Below, one piece after another: positions 18,208 to 31,019 of a stretch of DNA of 64,000 bases. Position numbers and translations under genes: made by a program. Origin of the DNA: Lactarius indigo (Eukaryota; Basidiomycota; Agaricomycetes; Russulales; Russulaceae); the NCBI GenBank assembly GCA_025766275.1, contig JAFKAC010000014.1, forward strand, positions 248,001 to 312,000, given 5' to 3'. Each line of letters starts with the position of its first letter. The first letter of the stretch is position 1. The notes under the pieces are model-generated. The model was not told the origin of the DNA. It did no database searches and worked only from the letters and a program-made list of their open reading frames with translations.

Positions 18208-20698
18208 ATGCAAGACTCTCTAGTATCCCTCGGTCGACAGTCGCTCGTCGTAGCAGCCTGTGTGATCTTCATCTCAGCAGTGGGCCTATCCGCCCTGTCG
18301 GCAACTTACATACTCTACGTTCTCATCCTCGGCCGTATCCGCGCCTATCATTCTCCGCTCCAGAACGTTCCCGGACCAAAGAATGCACACTGGTTCAAGG
18401 GCAACTTTGTCGACGTGCAAGAACCAGATTCGTTGCGCCTTCAAGAGGAGTGGGTAAGGACATATGGGCACGTGGCGAAGTACCATGTTCGTTTCGGGGT
18501 GCGTTCCTACGATCTCTTTCATTGCATTCAAGGAACGAACACCGTTCAACGTATGACGACTCTTGCCGCTTGCAGACGCTTAGGCTCCAAACCGTCGACC
18601 CCGTCGCCGTTGCGCATATTCTCCAGGACAGCGAAACATTCCAGAAGTTGGACTTTTTGAAATTCAGTTTGGGTAACGTCACGAGTCGAGGTGCACAATA
18701 CTTCATTCTTGAGGCTGGCTCGCAGTGTCTTGACGTTTGCTCTCTCTCTCTGTAGGCCTCTTATTTGTAGAAGGTATATTCCACGACAGTCAGCTTTTTG
18801 TTCTAATCCGTAACCTCATAAAGGATCTCAACATAAGAAGCAGGTGTGTCGGTGCAATCACCTCACTGGCAGAACTCGCACGGAGCTCATGGTCATAATT
18901 TTTGCAGCGTAAGGTCATGGTGAGCCCTCTTGATCGCTGTTTTCAAAGAGATTGTCATGGATTTCTGGTTCTACTCTCAATTCAGAATCCCGCATTTGGT
19001 CCTGCTCAGGTGCGAAAATTCACGTCTTTGTTCCTCGAGAAATCGTTAGAGGTAAGCGCTTTCAAGAAAGAAGTTGGGCTCTTGATTCGGTGCTAGCAAT
19101 TTGGGCAGCTTCGCGATATTTGGGCGGATCTAATCACCAAGTCGACACGAAAAGATGGAAAACTGGGTTTTGATGCTTTCGTCTGGCTGAACAAAGTCAC
19201 TTTAGACATCATTGGGTTGGCCGGTAATACACAATCTTCACTTCGCCTCCAAGATGTGCTCATCGCCTATTCTGTGTCTCAAATAGGATTCGATTATGCC
19301 TTCAACTCGTTACGCTCACCTGACGAAAAGCAAAACGACCTCTACGAGTCCATTCGTTCCATGTTTACACTCAAAGTTGGTGATTTTGTGTTCGTATTCC
19401 AACTGTTCTTTCCTCTCTTTCGTTCCATCGTAAGTTTCTACTCTATCCGGAGGAGAAAGGGCCCCACATGACCTCCTTTTTCAGCCAACTGCACGTTCCC
19501 GTGCTCTCAATCGCTCGTTAGAAGTCATACGACGCATTGGTTCTCAACTCATTCAAGACAAGAAAGTCGCCGTGCTCGCTGAACTTAACCCGGGTGCCTC
19601 TGGCGTGGTAGAAAAGCACGACGTGCAGGGACATGACTTACTCAGCCTGCTAATCAAGTCGAACATAGCCAGCGATATGCCGGAAAGCATGCGCATGAGC
19701 GACGAGGAAATCCTGTCGCGTGAGTGAATTCCTCCGTCTCTGCTAAATCCCTCAGCTCATTGGGTTGATCTTGCGATCAAGAGGTACCTACGTTCCTCAT
19801 TGCCGGACATGAAACCTCGAGGTGGGAGTTCTGTATCGTCCTGGTCATGTTTGGATCTCACCTCTGTCGCACGTAGCACGGCTATCGCCTGGACGCTGTT
19901 CGTACTTTCGTGCCATCCCGCAATTCAGACGACGCTCCGTGCAGAGCTGCGCACGTGTCCGACCGATATGCCGACGATGGACCAGCTGAACGCGCTCCCG
20001 TACCTCGATGGTGTCGTACGTGAGGTTCTGCGCCTCTACGCGCCTGTGTCGACAACGCAGCGCATCGCAATGCACGATGCGGAGATCCCACTGCGAAAGC
20101 CGTTCAAGGACAACCGTGGTATCATGCAGAGCTCTATCCGGTACGTAAACGACGAAAAAAAAGCCCAAAAGTCGATGACACGCTCTGACGCAACCAACAC
20201 AGGTTGTCCAAGGGGGACACTATTGCCATCCCCATTCACCTGCTGAACTGCTCGACGGAGATATGGGGCGAAGATGCCAATGAGTTCAGGTACGCGCAGC
20301 TGTTTGCGACACGGATTGTACCCGTAGCCTAACATGAAGCGCGCGATGCGTGGTCAGGCCGGAGCGATGGGAAAGCGTGCCGGAAGCGGCGCATGCGCTT
20401 CCGAGCGTGTATAGCCACCTGGTGACGTTCATCGCCGGCGCGCACGCTTGCATCGGCTATCGCTTCTCCGTCGTCGAGTGCGTGATTCATGTCGTACGCG
20501 ATATAACTTATTCGTAATCACGATTGCAGGACCAAAGCCATTTTGTTCACGTTGGTGCGCGGGTTCGAGTTCGAGCTGGCGCTGCCGGCGGAAGATATCG
20601 TGCGCAGGACTTCCATCGTCGGTCGCCCTGCGATTGCATCGAATCCTGCTGCGGGACCGCAGCTGCCGCTGCTAATTCGGCCAGCGAATCTAGACTAG
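18208..20698 (+). CDS. Cytochrome P450 monooxygenase, 14 exons (P450-3)
   Basis: Close paralogue of P450-2 with the same exon plan. Exon 1 runs 18208-18498 (291 nt, identical length) and the last exon ends with TAG at 20696-20698. I could follow every exon. The micro-exons encoding the GLLFVE and RKVM peptides keep their splice sites, and the phases close. Landmarks are an N-terminal anchor, PGPK hinge, NPAFGP, the AGHETS I-helix, EVLR K-helix, PERW, and heme segment [10 protein letters not shown]. The upstream flank (about 17920-18207) is shared with P450-2. It is convergent with the intact MFS2 gene at 21094-22930. It probably acts at the ER on a small molecule, and the partner transporter may move its substrate or product (inference from position only). 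Confidence 0.83.
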
Positions 20699-21093
20699 GT
20701 TCTTTCGATATTCCATGTTCACAGATTCTCTGCCGCCGGAGTGGACATTTCAAAAAAAAGACGAGGAGGAATAATCAGATCAGAAACCACGTCTGGGTGT
20801 AGTAGCATAGCTGCCAGAGACCGAGGTCCAAAATTAGGGCAAGGGCCTCCCAGGAGAGCCTGCAACAAGAGTGCAACGAGGCGAGACGATCCCGGGCCTT
20901 CTTCCCTGGAATCGGCCCGGCCCGGTTCCAGGTGCTCCCCACAAGTCGAGCAAGTCATGCATCAACGTATCAACGTCCACAAGTGTCAATAATTCAACCA
21001 ATAAGCGTTAATGTTGCACGGACCCACGACAGACTGTGACAAATTGTATAATAGGTTGACTGACCCTCTATCAAACTGGAACCTTTTGGCTAC
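20699..21093. repeat. Convergent intergenic region of the second P450/MFS pair
   Basis: Short 3'-3' spacer. Parts such as AAGCGTTAATGTTGCACGGA (about 21004) match the spacer of the first pair (AAACGTTAATGTCAGGACAG at about 15392), showing that the whole unit was duplicated. No gene is seen. Confidence 0.5.
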
Positions 21094-22930
21094 CTACTCC
21101 TCACGACGACGTGCCCAGGTGTTCTTCGGAAGCAGCGTGGACAAACCCAATTCTCCGCACACCACGCCAAGGAGTACGATGTACGCAAATTTGCCGCCCA
21201 GTAAATTATGCGTCAGGGAGAACGCAAATAGCCAGTCCGCCGCAGCTGGTCCAACAGCGCTCACAATCGAGTTCGCCACGTGCGAAAGACCATTCACGGT
21301 GCCAAGCGACCGCCTGTTGGGAGCAGCAGACGAAACGTACATGTTCATTGCACCTAAGTGACCCCCATGTACGTCGTGAGTAGCTGCGTGTGAGCTAAAG
21401 TGTATGGGGTTTTATGGGGTTTTAAAAAGCCCTTACCGTATCCCATATCGAAAACGCACAATGACGAGACCTGCAAGATTATGAGCAGCCATACGACCAA
21501 GTTTGGGCCACCACTGGCCACGGCCAAGTTTTCGAAAGGGAAAAGAGTATAGATCACGGCGCACGAAACGATGCTGGATACGAAGACGCGGCGCAGACCA
21601 AAACGGCCAACGAAGAGAGAAAAGAAAACGAATTGAAAGAAGCCGCCCATGCCCCCGTACACAGACAACCACAGGCCAATGGATGCAGGATTCAGGTTGA
21701 GTCCACCATACTCGACCGGGGTCGACCAGACAAGCGGGATGTACGACCCCGCTACAGAGTAAAGCAGCGCGAGCATCGCATAATTGGCAGTAGTAACAAT
21801 GACTGGCTTCGTAAGCACAGAGCGCAGCGGCAGCGGCTTGTTCGATTCGTTAGATGTCATATCGAGATCCGGACTATCGCAAGCTTCTCCCTGAGAAGTA
21901 TGAGAGTTGGGTCTTGAAAGCTGGAGCTCCTCAGAGGGCCTCGAAGTCAACGTCTGGGCGGCGTCATCACCCAGCCCTCTTCAAAGAGCAAGAAAAGAAC
22001 AAACCTCTTCCAAATACAATCCCGTAATGACGAGTGAAAGACATGAAAATGTAGCGGCTACGAGACATGGCAGGAAGTATGGGTAGTCCACCCAGAAAGT
22101 GTGGGAGAAGACATCTGGCCATCGATCTTGCGGCCGCGACAAGATGCCACCGATCAAGGGACTAAAGGAATCTTGCAAGTCAGCTCAAAATTGAGAGAGA
22201 AAAGTGGGATAAACGGCGAACCCAATCACGTAGCCGAGTGACCAAGCTACCGGTGGCATTGAAAACCCCCGGGCGGCATTCGTCTCGTCCGTGAGTTCCG
22301 CCGTCATACTTTTCACGACGCCGATATGTCCCATCACCGCGCCGTGCAAACACCGGCTGTGACCCTCAGATCAGTCGGTTTACATCACTCTCGAGGGTAA
22401 TGCATGATGAAGCACCTTAAGGCGAGCGCCAAAAAGGAACGGGATAAACCGAACAGGAGAATCGAAACAGTCGTGCCCACGAGGCATGACAACAGAACTG
22501 GCTTGCGTCCGACATGGTCGGACAGTCTATTCCACTGGAAAGAAGTGGCGGCCTCAGCTGCATAACGAAGAGACACCTGTCACGACGTTAGGTCCATTCT
22601 ACTCATCTAGAGAAAAGAAGATGCACTATTATCCCCGTGTAGTACCCGACTTTTCGCGCATCACCACCGACATTCGGGAGCTCACTCACGAGCTGAAAAT
22701 CGTGTTCAGCACTGATAGGCAGGGCTGAGGGTGCACCAAACCTGGTTGAGGTAAGGACTTATGGAGTTGGAGAGGATGGACTCGGCGAGCCATGCTGTGA
22801 GGAGGATGGATATCTGGGCAATTGGCAGTGGTGTCCGCGCCGGTTTCAAGTCAGGTGGAATTTCTTGGTCTGGGAGGAAAGGAGCCTCCTCATCAGGGAC
22901 ATGGTCATCTTCAACCCTCCTAAGAGACAT
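21094..22930 (-). CDS. MFS transporter, 12-TM, drug:H+ antiporter-like (MFS2)
   Basis: Seven likely exons, in the plan fixed on MFS3 at 25462. The ATG is at 22930 and the stop at 21094. The N-terminal cytoplasmic tail carries EEAPFL, then TPLPIAQISILL begins helix 1 and PYLNQ ends exon 1. The loop between helices 2 and 3 has the MFS signature (RLSDHVGRKPVLL). Later exons carry MTAELTDETN, SRPQDRWPDVFSH, PLVWSTPVEYGGL and YVSSAAPNRRSLG, all conserved across the cluster. This resembles the DHA1-type or ZIFL-like facilitators that export small molecules in exchange for protons. The true substrate cannot be read. No frameshift was found. It is tail to tail with P450-3. Confidence 0.8.
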
Positions 22931-23910
22931 TGTCTATGGGATCGGGTGCTTGAGACGATGGGTTTCGGTGTCCAAGCTCCACGGGTTATAGCTACTGGAT
23001 TGTGGGCTCTTCTGCTGGTAGAAGCGAGGATTGCTATCCCTGAGAAAAAGGGTTTCCCAAGGACGTGTTTTGGTGGCTGTCACTTGAGCCGTTACCGCTG
23101 CGTCTGGCGCGACGTTGTGAGTGTTCCAGCTAAGGTTCAATTTTTTTTTTTTTTTTTTTGGATCCTTCCAGCCCGGGCCAAGGTTCCAACTGGAGTTATC
23201 TGTTGCTCTGGATTCTAGTCACGCGGTCGTTTCGTGAAGACAGAAAACACGTGACTTCTTGGCACCTTCCTTTTTGAGGGAGCAATTCTCTGCGGGCGCC
23301 TCTCAACACTCGTCTTTCCATTCACTACTACATGCCTAATGATCCCGACATTCCCTAACTCCCCGAGTACTACTCCCACCTATGCACATCCCCGCAACCC
23401 GTTTCTTGACGCAATGCCTCAACAATGAGCTGCGGTGCAGCTCGCTTTCACCTTCCCTCGATCCCCACTACCTACCCCCCGGTCTCGACTCGGAAGAACC
23501 GTGCGTCGCCGGTGACCTCGGCCTCTCACGCACGCAAGTACATTGGGACTCGGACAGGACTCGGAAGACATAGCTAAGTAGACAGTTTCCGTAGGTATAT
23601 AGAGCCCCAGTAATGGGTGAGTGGACTCCCAAGTCGACGACGAAAGCTTGGAACAGCGCGGAAAGGGCCGCGGCCGTTGATACGTTGGGGCATGATGCGA
23701 CTGATGCGGATCTGTCGCTTTCCGCACACCTCGGGCCCTCCCGCGCTTTGGTCGACCTGGGCTTCTCTGATACTACATTTTCAACTTTAAAATTGTTTCG
23801 CGACATCACTGAGTTCCCCTCAATCTGCCTTACTATGTGTGATGCGCTTACATAACCCGACTCTATAAAACCGTGACGTACAACTGGACTTGAAGTTCTT
23901 TAACATGTCT
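22931..23910. other. Intergenic, with decayed shared flank
   Basis: Contains a T18 run (23142-23159). A segment at about 23700-23800 (TCCGCACACCTCGGGCC, then a GGGCTTCTCTGATACTACA-like end) matches 31960-32035. It is therefore a duplicated flank of the MFS cluster. The short frames here have no recognisable domain. Confidence 0.4.
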
Positions 23911-25150
23911 GCTTCAGCTTTTCAGAGAGCTTCCAATCATTGGCGGCGATAGAAGAGAAAGGTCGGGTACTCACAGTGTACAGGAATCTCAATACGCTTC
24001 CTTTTTAAGAAAATTCTATTCAGAGGAGATCGTGCTCGAGCTATGCCGTCCATTCTCATCACGCCACTCAGATTTTCGTCACGTTCCACTGGAACCGTGT
24101 CTGTCGCGAGCCCGTCCTTTTATCATGCCTCGCTGACACAATTGTTTCGATCATTATGTTTGGTCTCTCCCACTCGTTCTGGGTGCTTTGGACTTTCCCT
24201 TTCCTTCTGATCTTCGGGGACGATATCTACTGACTTGACGAGCATATCTGCTCTTTGCATGGCGCACCGAAAGGAAACATTGGCGTTCTGAAGAGCCTGA
24301 TGGTGGAACTCACCGACGAGACTATCACAGCGCAAGGGTTAATTCAATACTGCCGGTAGCTATGGCACCAGGCTACATGATTTGGTTGTTCGTCGCCACA
24401 TTCCCTCGCTGAGACCGTTCCTTGGGTGAGTAGTTCTTCTGTTGGTGGATCCCATCCCGACCGCAGAATCGCTGACCCGGGCCGGACCCATTCTCCCGCC
24501 CTTTCTGGTTTGAATTCTCCTACTCTCTGCCTTTGATACATTGCATGGACAGAGGAATTCAGCCATTCATTTGAAGCCCTGGGAAAATGCGCACGCACTT
24601 CGTCAGGTGACACGCTGCCGTCCCGGAAAGGCAATGAGAAGGATTGTTTCTTCACTCACCTTATCTACGAGTGCCCCCGCTTACAGTAACAGAAACTCTA
24701 TTATGCCGCATACACGAGGTCTCGGATCCTTTCCGAATGCCTCGCCAAAACTACCACCATCCGCGACACCCCACCCATCGACCTCTCCACTGACGGACCA
24801 GGGAGCGTTCACATGTTCTTGTATTACCTTGCAGGACAGCGGCGCAGCTTCAAGCTTCAAGACCTGTAACGGGGCCTTCGCCTCCGTTTGATCCAGGACG
24901 AACGAGCTCTCCGAGTCGAAAGATCAACCCTTGACCCTACCATGCAGCAGCACGTAAACTTCCCTTCATTTGTCTTATCTGACACGACATACAGTACATC
25001 TGCCGCGGTGTACACCATGTTCCCGTTGGGGAAACTCGCCTTGCGCCATGTTTTTGGCGTATCAAAATCACCGTATGGGTCCTTGTGGCGATCTCCGCAA
25101 TGGGATTTGGTAAGTCTTTCAATTTGGCGAATCTTGGGTGCGTGCCAAGG
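23911..25150 (+). pseudogene. MFS transporter relic
   Basis: Ordered but decayed exons of the local MFS family. The LFRELPIIGGD exon starts near 23919. Next come the SCLADTIVSIIMFGLSHSFW segment (about 24130-24200), CLHGAPKGNIGVLKSLMVELTDET (about 24255-24325), a RPQDRWPDVFSHPFW-like stretch (about 24470-24510), and a YTMFPLGKLALRH-like segment (about 25010-25050). Exon 1 is not found, and stops and frame changes separate the pieces. Confidence 0.65.
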
Positions 25151-25461
25151 TTGAAGATTGGGTTTCTCGTTGAGGCACCGTGTCCATTTAACTTACGTAC
25201 CTCGAGCTACACCCAGTCATCACCATTTCTCGTTCTGTCCACCTTCATATGTTATGTAATTGCTCCTTCGACCATATATAAGGCGTTCTCAATAGATGCT
25301 TATGATTACCATTATCATCTCCCTTTCCGCAGCCGTTTGACCTTATTGTTTCTTGACTTGTGTCGAGGTCCTAGTTCCCCCCTCACTCGCAGAATAGCGC
25401 GCCCAAAGTGGCGGTGTGGTACTAGCTTTGGTAGACTCTTTCGCGCTGAAACACGTGGCCA

Positions 25462-27274
25462 ATGTCTCTCACAAGGTTCGAAGACGACCACGAAATCGAT
25501 GAGGAGACACCTTTCTTCCCAGACCAACAAGTTCTACCTGACTCGAATCCCATTCGGACGCCCCTCCCAACGGCCCAGATCTCCATCCTCCTCACAGCAT
25601 GGCTCGCTGACTCCGTCCTATCCCATTCCATAAGTCCTTACCTCAACCAGGTTCACTACGCTCTTCGCCTTGTTGATTAGTGCTGAACGCTGTTTTCAGC
25701 TCGTGAGAGAGCTCCCCGAAGTTGGTGGTGATGCGCGGAAAGTCGGGTACTACACGGGGATAATGGTGCGACTTCCTTTTTATTAGAAGAGCGGATGTGC
25801 ACACAACGTTTCGCGATAGGTGTCTCTTGGTTATGTAGTTGAGGCTGGCACTGCTTTCCAGTGGAATAGACTGTCCGACCACATCGGACGTAAGCCTGTT
25901 CTTTTGTCATGCCTCGTGGGGACAACTCTTTCCGTTCTCCTTTTTGGTCTGTCCCATTCCTTCTGGGCGCTTGTCTTGAGGTACCCCACCATGCATACCC
26001 CAGGGGGCGAGGTACATCGACTGACCTGAGAACTGCAGCCGGTGCTTGCAGGCCGCGGTGATGGGACACATCGGCGTCGTGAAAAGTATGATAGCGGAAC
26101 TCACGAACGAGACGAATGTTGCACAAGGATTTTCCATGCTGCCGATGGCACGGTCACTCGGATGTGTGATTGGGTCCGTCGTATCCTACTTTCTCTCAGT
26201 TTTTCTAACTGACTTCCCAAATTCCTTAGTCCCTTGATCGGTGGTGTCTTCTCGCGGCCGCAAGATCGCTGGCCAGATGTATTCTCCCACCCTTTCTGGG
26301 TAGACTGCCCTTACTTCCTGCCGTGTCTCGTAGCTGCTATGTTTCCATGTATTTCACTCATCATCACAGTATTGTATTTGGATGAGGTTTGTCCTTTTCT
26401 CGCTCTTTAATGAGGGTTGTGCAATGACGCCGCCTAGACATTGAATTCGAGACCCTCAGACAACCTCCAGTTTCCAAGTACCAATTCTTATAATCCTCGG
26501 AGAGAAGCGGCGGGCGATAGCTCAGATCTCTCAAATGGACCGGACAAACCGCAGCCGCTGCTCTTTGTGCTCACGAAGCCAGTTGTCGTTACTGTTGCCA
26601 ATTATGCGATGTTCACGACGCTCAACGCTGTAGCGGCGTCGTACATTCCGCTTGTGTGGTCGACGCCGGTCGAGTATGGTGGACTCGACCTGACTCCGGC
26701 ATCCATTGGCCTGTGGTTGTCTGTGTATGGGGGCATAGGCGGCTTCTTTCAATTCATTTTCTTTTCGCATCTCGTCCGCCGATTTGGTCTGCGCCGCGTC
26801 TTCGTATTCAGCGTCGCTTCATGCGCCACGATCTATACTCTTTTCCCCTTGGAAAACTTCGTCGTGGCCAGTGGGGGCCCAAACCTCGTCGTATGGCTAC
26901 TCATAATCTTGCAGATGTCATCACTGTGCGTTTTCGATATGGGATACAGTAAGTTTTTTTTTTTTTATCCCATACACTTTAACTCACACACAGATGACAC
27001 ACGTGGGGGTCACTCAGGTGTAATGAACATGTACGTTTCATCTGCCGCTCCGAACAGGCGGTCGCTTGGCACCGTGAATGGTCTTTCGCATGTGGCGAAC
27101 TCGGTGGTGGGCGCCGTTGGACAAGCTGCAGCGGGCTGGCTATTTGCGTTCTCCCTGACGCATAACGTTTTGGGCGGAAAATTTGCGTACATCGTACTCC
27201 TTAGTATGGTGTGCGTTGAGTTGGGTGGCTCCACGCTGCTTCCTAAGAACACACGGGCACATCGTGAGGAGTAG
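25462..27274 (+). CDS. MFS transporter, 12-TM, drug:H+ antiporter-like (MFS3)
   Basis: Likely exons: 25462-25650, 25700-25765, 25820-25980, 26039-26173, 26230-26386, 26438-26948 and 27018-27274. The total of 1476 nt gives 491 residues with consistent phases. The protein starts MSLTRFEDDH with an acidic tail (DEETPFF), enters helix 1 at TPLPTAQISILL, and has the signature loop RLSDHIGRKPVLL after helix 2. A long central loop (encoded around 26438-26540) separates the two six-helix halves. The C-terminal half has PLVWSTPVEYGGLDL and YVSSAAPNRRSLG. Family knowledge suggests proton-coupled export of a small molecule at the plasma membrane or vacuole. It is the only plus-strand intact member. No P450 lies beside it. 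Confidence 0.82.
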
Positions 27275-27389
27275 GTAGCTCATAGAAGTATCACCAGATG
27301 GATAGAAGACCAGTTGCCAGAAGTATTGTACATTTTGTCACAGATGTCCTGGGCCCGCGTGACATTATTGTGATTGTTTGGAAAGCTCT

Positions 27390-27530
27390 TCGATTATCAG
27401 AGCTCTCTTTCACTTTAAAGTACTGACTGTTGTCAATACCACACGCCAGAAGATTTACCATCCATTATTACGATCTGCCTGCCCAGCGCGTGTGTAGTCT
27501 GGCTAGGCCGGAGTCTGGATAAGGATAAAT
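27390..27530. repeat. MFS 3' flank repeat, inverted copy at about 33990-34115
   Basis: The reverse complement of this stretch (CCAGACTCCGGCC, then TAATAATGGATGGTA, then GAAGAGCTTTCC) matches 33990-34115 downstream of MFS5. A weaker match lies at about 40770-40830 downstream of MFS7. Relative to each transporter it lies on the 3' side in the same sense, so it was duplicated with the genes. Confidence 0.5.
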
Positions 27531-27677
27531 GCCAAGATAAATCCACACGATCCTCTGAAGTTGCGATCTTGATTGAGACCAAGAGGCAGTGGGGTATGGC
27601 CATCCCAAGGTCAGGCGCAAGGAAAACGGTCTAATCACCTTGGATCGTAGCACGTATATACAAGACCGTGACATATA

Positions 27678-27905
27678 TCATGTTGTGTTGGAGCTCAGCC
27701 ACACACCAGCGTCGGAAAATCTCGGGCCGGCTGGACCTGAACGCACCTGGCCGCGGCGGTCGTCGTTATCTACCACGAAAGCAACTTCAAAGAAATTTTT
27801 CACTGCATAAATACTTCGTAGTTTACGTGCTACACCTCTATTTTGAAGAAACGGCGTCTCTTCGTCGGCTTCAAGTGTCATGAGGTACATGGGAGGGACG
27901 GGACT
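27678..27905 (-). pseudogene. MFS N-terminal exon relic
   Basis: The minus strand encodes the cluster's N-terminal signature (LEADEETPFLQ) at about 27885-27840, then loses similarity. The upstream flank at about 27930-27985 matches the flank of the 11.7-12.2 kb relic. No other exon was found. Confidence 0.5.
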
Positions 27906-28622
27906 GAAAAGACTCATACGATCCGGCGGGCACTTGTCATAGTAACTAGTAGCCAGTTTTGGAGTCCGGGTCTTCCTGTATCCTATCTGGGACACTTTTC
28001 TAGAGTAAGAACAGTGCCAGTGGTGGTCCGTGTGGAAGGTACAGTATTCAGTTCCTGGCAAAAGATAAGATCGGAAACTCAGAGATCTGCCTTCTCGTTT
28101 TGGGCTGCACCAAGGTATTGAACGTGCTGTACCGTATCAGAGGCACAGCAGCTGTCCAAACTAGCGCCCGATTGCCTTTTGAAGTCAAGCCACGGGCAGC
28201 AGACATCACCTATATCTTATACAGAAATACCGCGGTGTGGGCGTCAAACAGACCTATCCGAGTCATGTCTCTCAAAGATCGCAGAAATCGTTCCAAGCAA
28301 GGGCTGGTATCTCCAGCTGTACTTTTCCCCAATACTCGATCTGTTCCTTGACGACTCCGCGACACAAGCCGCGAGTCAGACTTGGGAAGGACGTAAAAGC
28401 TGTTTAAATCCATAATAAAAATTGCCGAATCACGACTTCAAACACCTCTTCTTCGGCGCGAAGCCCACGTGCCCCAACAAAGTTGAAGCAAGATCTCACC
28501 CGGACAAAACAACAGATGACGGTGAAAGGACTGCGTATCTTTCCTCTTTACTATATGTTCAAGGTACAAGGTCGGTTCGAAAAAAAAAAAAATTCGTATT
28601 CGACCTGTGGGGTTTCGTAGAT

Positions 28623-30402
28623 TTACTGTTCATTATGTTTCCACATGTTCTTTGGAAGCCGCGTGGCGATGCCGAACCCAACCCACACAAGGGCAAGAAG
28701 CACGACATACACAAGGTTTCCGCCCAAAATGTTGTTCTCTAGTGAGTATGCGAACAGCGACGCGGCAGCAGCAGGTCCGATCATGCGCTGAACCGAGACC
28801 ACCGTCTGCGCGACTCCATTCGTAGCGCCGAGAGACCGCTTGTTGGGGGCAGCAGAGGATATGTACATAAATATCACGCCTGGCCGATCCGCACCTCTTC
28901 AGTGACGACGTACAATGTAAGTTTAATGGGGCAACTTACCGAATCCCATGTTAGCGAAGGATGCTGCCAAGATCTGCAATATCATGAGCAGGCTTACTGC
29001 TTGGTTCAGATCGCGACTGAAATGGCGTAACGCCAGGTTCTCGAGGGGGAACATAATGTACACCGGGGAGAAGAGGACGATGGAAACGATAAAGACGCGT
29101 CGTGTGCCAAAGCGCTCGACCATGCGCGGGAGGGCGACTAATTGAACGGTGCAGCTCATGAACCCATATCCTGTCATCCACAAACCAACAGATGCAGGAC
29201 TCATCCCGAGTCCGCCGAACTCGGCCGACGTCGACCAGACGAGCGGCATAAGAGCTCCAGCAATCATATCGAGCAGTGCATACATGCCGTAATTCGCTAC
29301 CGATACCACGACTGGTCTCGTTAGCAGAGCGTGCAATGATAGCGGCCTCTCTTGGTCCTTCACAGGCACATCTAATATTTCTCCCTCTTCCACTTGGGGA
29401 AAGTCCGGGTTAACTTCGGTGTTGGGCTTCATGATTGGATTGCTCTTCACAGTCTAGGCGATCATGTAAGCACGGCACTTCTTTACGAGTAGAGAGCCAA
29501 CCTCCTCCAAGAAAATCGCGGCCAGAGAAAATGATAGGAGAGCATATGCAGCGGTGGCAAGACACGGCAGGAAGTATGGATATTCTCCCCAGAAAGGGTG
29601 CGAGAACAGATTTGGCCAATGATCTTGTGGCCGCGATAGCACACCACCGATAAAGGGCCTACATGTCCGGATATTAGCGAAAGAACAAGGAAAAGGAGTA
29701 ATATATCAAACCCTATGGTGCTACCGACGGCCCAAATTATTGATATTAACGAAAAGGCGCGTGCCATGTTCGTCTCATCAGTGAGCTCCGCCGTCATACT
29801 CTTTATGACACCAGTGTTCCCATTAAGCATGCCATGCAAACTACGGCTAGGCCCACCCAGTTAGAGTGAACGTTGCCCAGACCCGGGCCAAACACACCTG
29901 AAGACAAGCGAGGAGAAAGTGCGGGAAAGGCCAAAAAGGATGCTTGAGACGGTGATACCTAGAAGGCCGAATAGGAGCACGGGCTTGCGGCCTACTTTGT
30001 CAGAAAGGCGGCTCCATTGGAGAACAGTCACTGCCTCAGCAAGAAAATACAAGGATATCTACGAATACCATCAGCGAGCTACGAAATAGTAGAGAACACA
30101 CGAGACATACTATTAGCCCTGCGTAGTATCCGACCTTCCTTTCGTCACCATTGACGATTGAGAGCCCACTGACAAGCTAGGGCAGACGTCACTGACAACT
30201 TAGGTACTGTGAATTGACGAACGTAACTTACCTGGTTTATGTAGGGTTTAATTGACTGAGACGTGATGGGTTCGGACAGTTGTAAGAAGAGTAAGATGGC
30301 GATCTGGGTAATAGGAAGAGGTGTTTTCGTTCGTGGTGCATCGTGCAGAAGGGGTGTCTCTTCCTGAGGTTCAGGAAAACCTTGTGGCTCCCCGAGGGCC
30401 AT
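28623..30402 (-). CDS. MFS transporter, 12-TM (MFS4, second subfamily)
   Basis: The ATG at 30402 gives MALGEPQGFPEPQEETPLL; the stop is at 28623. Exons follow the MFS3 plan. The first ends at PYINQ, and the next encodes the VNGDERKVGYYAGLI-like loop. The third carries WSRLSDKVGRKPVLLFG (MFS signature), then come MTAELTDETNMA, SRPQDHWPNLFSHPFW, the long central-loop exon (starting TVKSNP) and the last exon from YISSAAPNKRSLG to MWKHNEQ. It belongs with MFS5 and MFS7 rather than MFS2 and MFS3. No break was found when stepping through the splice sites. A proton-coupled small-molecule exporter is the likely role; the substrate is unknown. Confidence 0.78.
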
Positions 30403-31019
30403 TGGAGTGGGGATTGCAAGGCAGATCCCCAACGAACCCCGCACCAGTTTGGTGAGATTTTATCGATGATTACGAAATAGAAGCCGGCGGCATGATGGAT
30501 CCCGAGGCAAGGAAGACTTGATTTCGGGGTACTACAGTATGCCTGATCACTCATTCGGACGGGAACACCGAGTCTCACGCTTAGTCGCGGTCCTATTTTG
30601 GAAGATTTAGAACATCGATCAAACCAAGAGGCGAGGCAGCTCACGTGCACTTTCCTCCACTTTCGGAAAGTAGTCAGCCACTGAATTGAACCCCGACACG
30701 GCGTTGGTCGGCAGGCATGACATAGAGCCTTCTTTTCGCAACACATCAAGATTTTGACAAAAGAAAAGTTCGAGTACATTAAGGCGTAGTACTAGACGTT
30801 GTGTATCTACTTTTGTGAGGATTGAGCCAGAGGTGAGTGAGATAATTGATTCACGCATAGTATCCCCAGTCTGGACAGTCCCGCGGATCGTGGCTTTCGA
30901 CTAAGTTGCCCTTCTTCCGTTCTTCTGCGCTTTGCGCAACAACCGTATACTAAACAGATACAATTCTCGCCATTACTTTCCCGAATCAAACTGCAGCGGA
31001 GGCAGATGTACCTGAACTC

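Noticed and set aside
12617..20698. Assigning the P450s to a named CYP family
   Set aside because: The exon plan and motifs fit basidiomycete membrane P450s, but a family number needs identity values I cannot compute.
25085..25633. 182-codon plus-strand frame over MFS3 exon 1
   Set aside because: It runs in a different frame through the MFS3 first exon, whose own frame has a clear start, signature peptides and splice sites.
28440..28490. Possible MFS C-terminal remnant
   Set aside because: A short CTTCTTCGG-type resemblance to MFS last exons, too brief to separate from chance.
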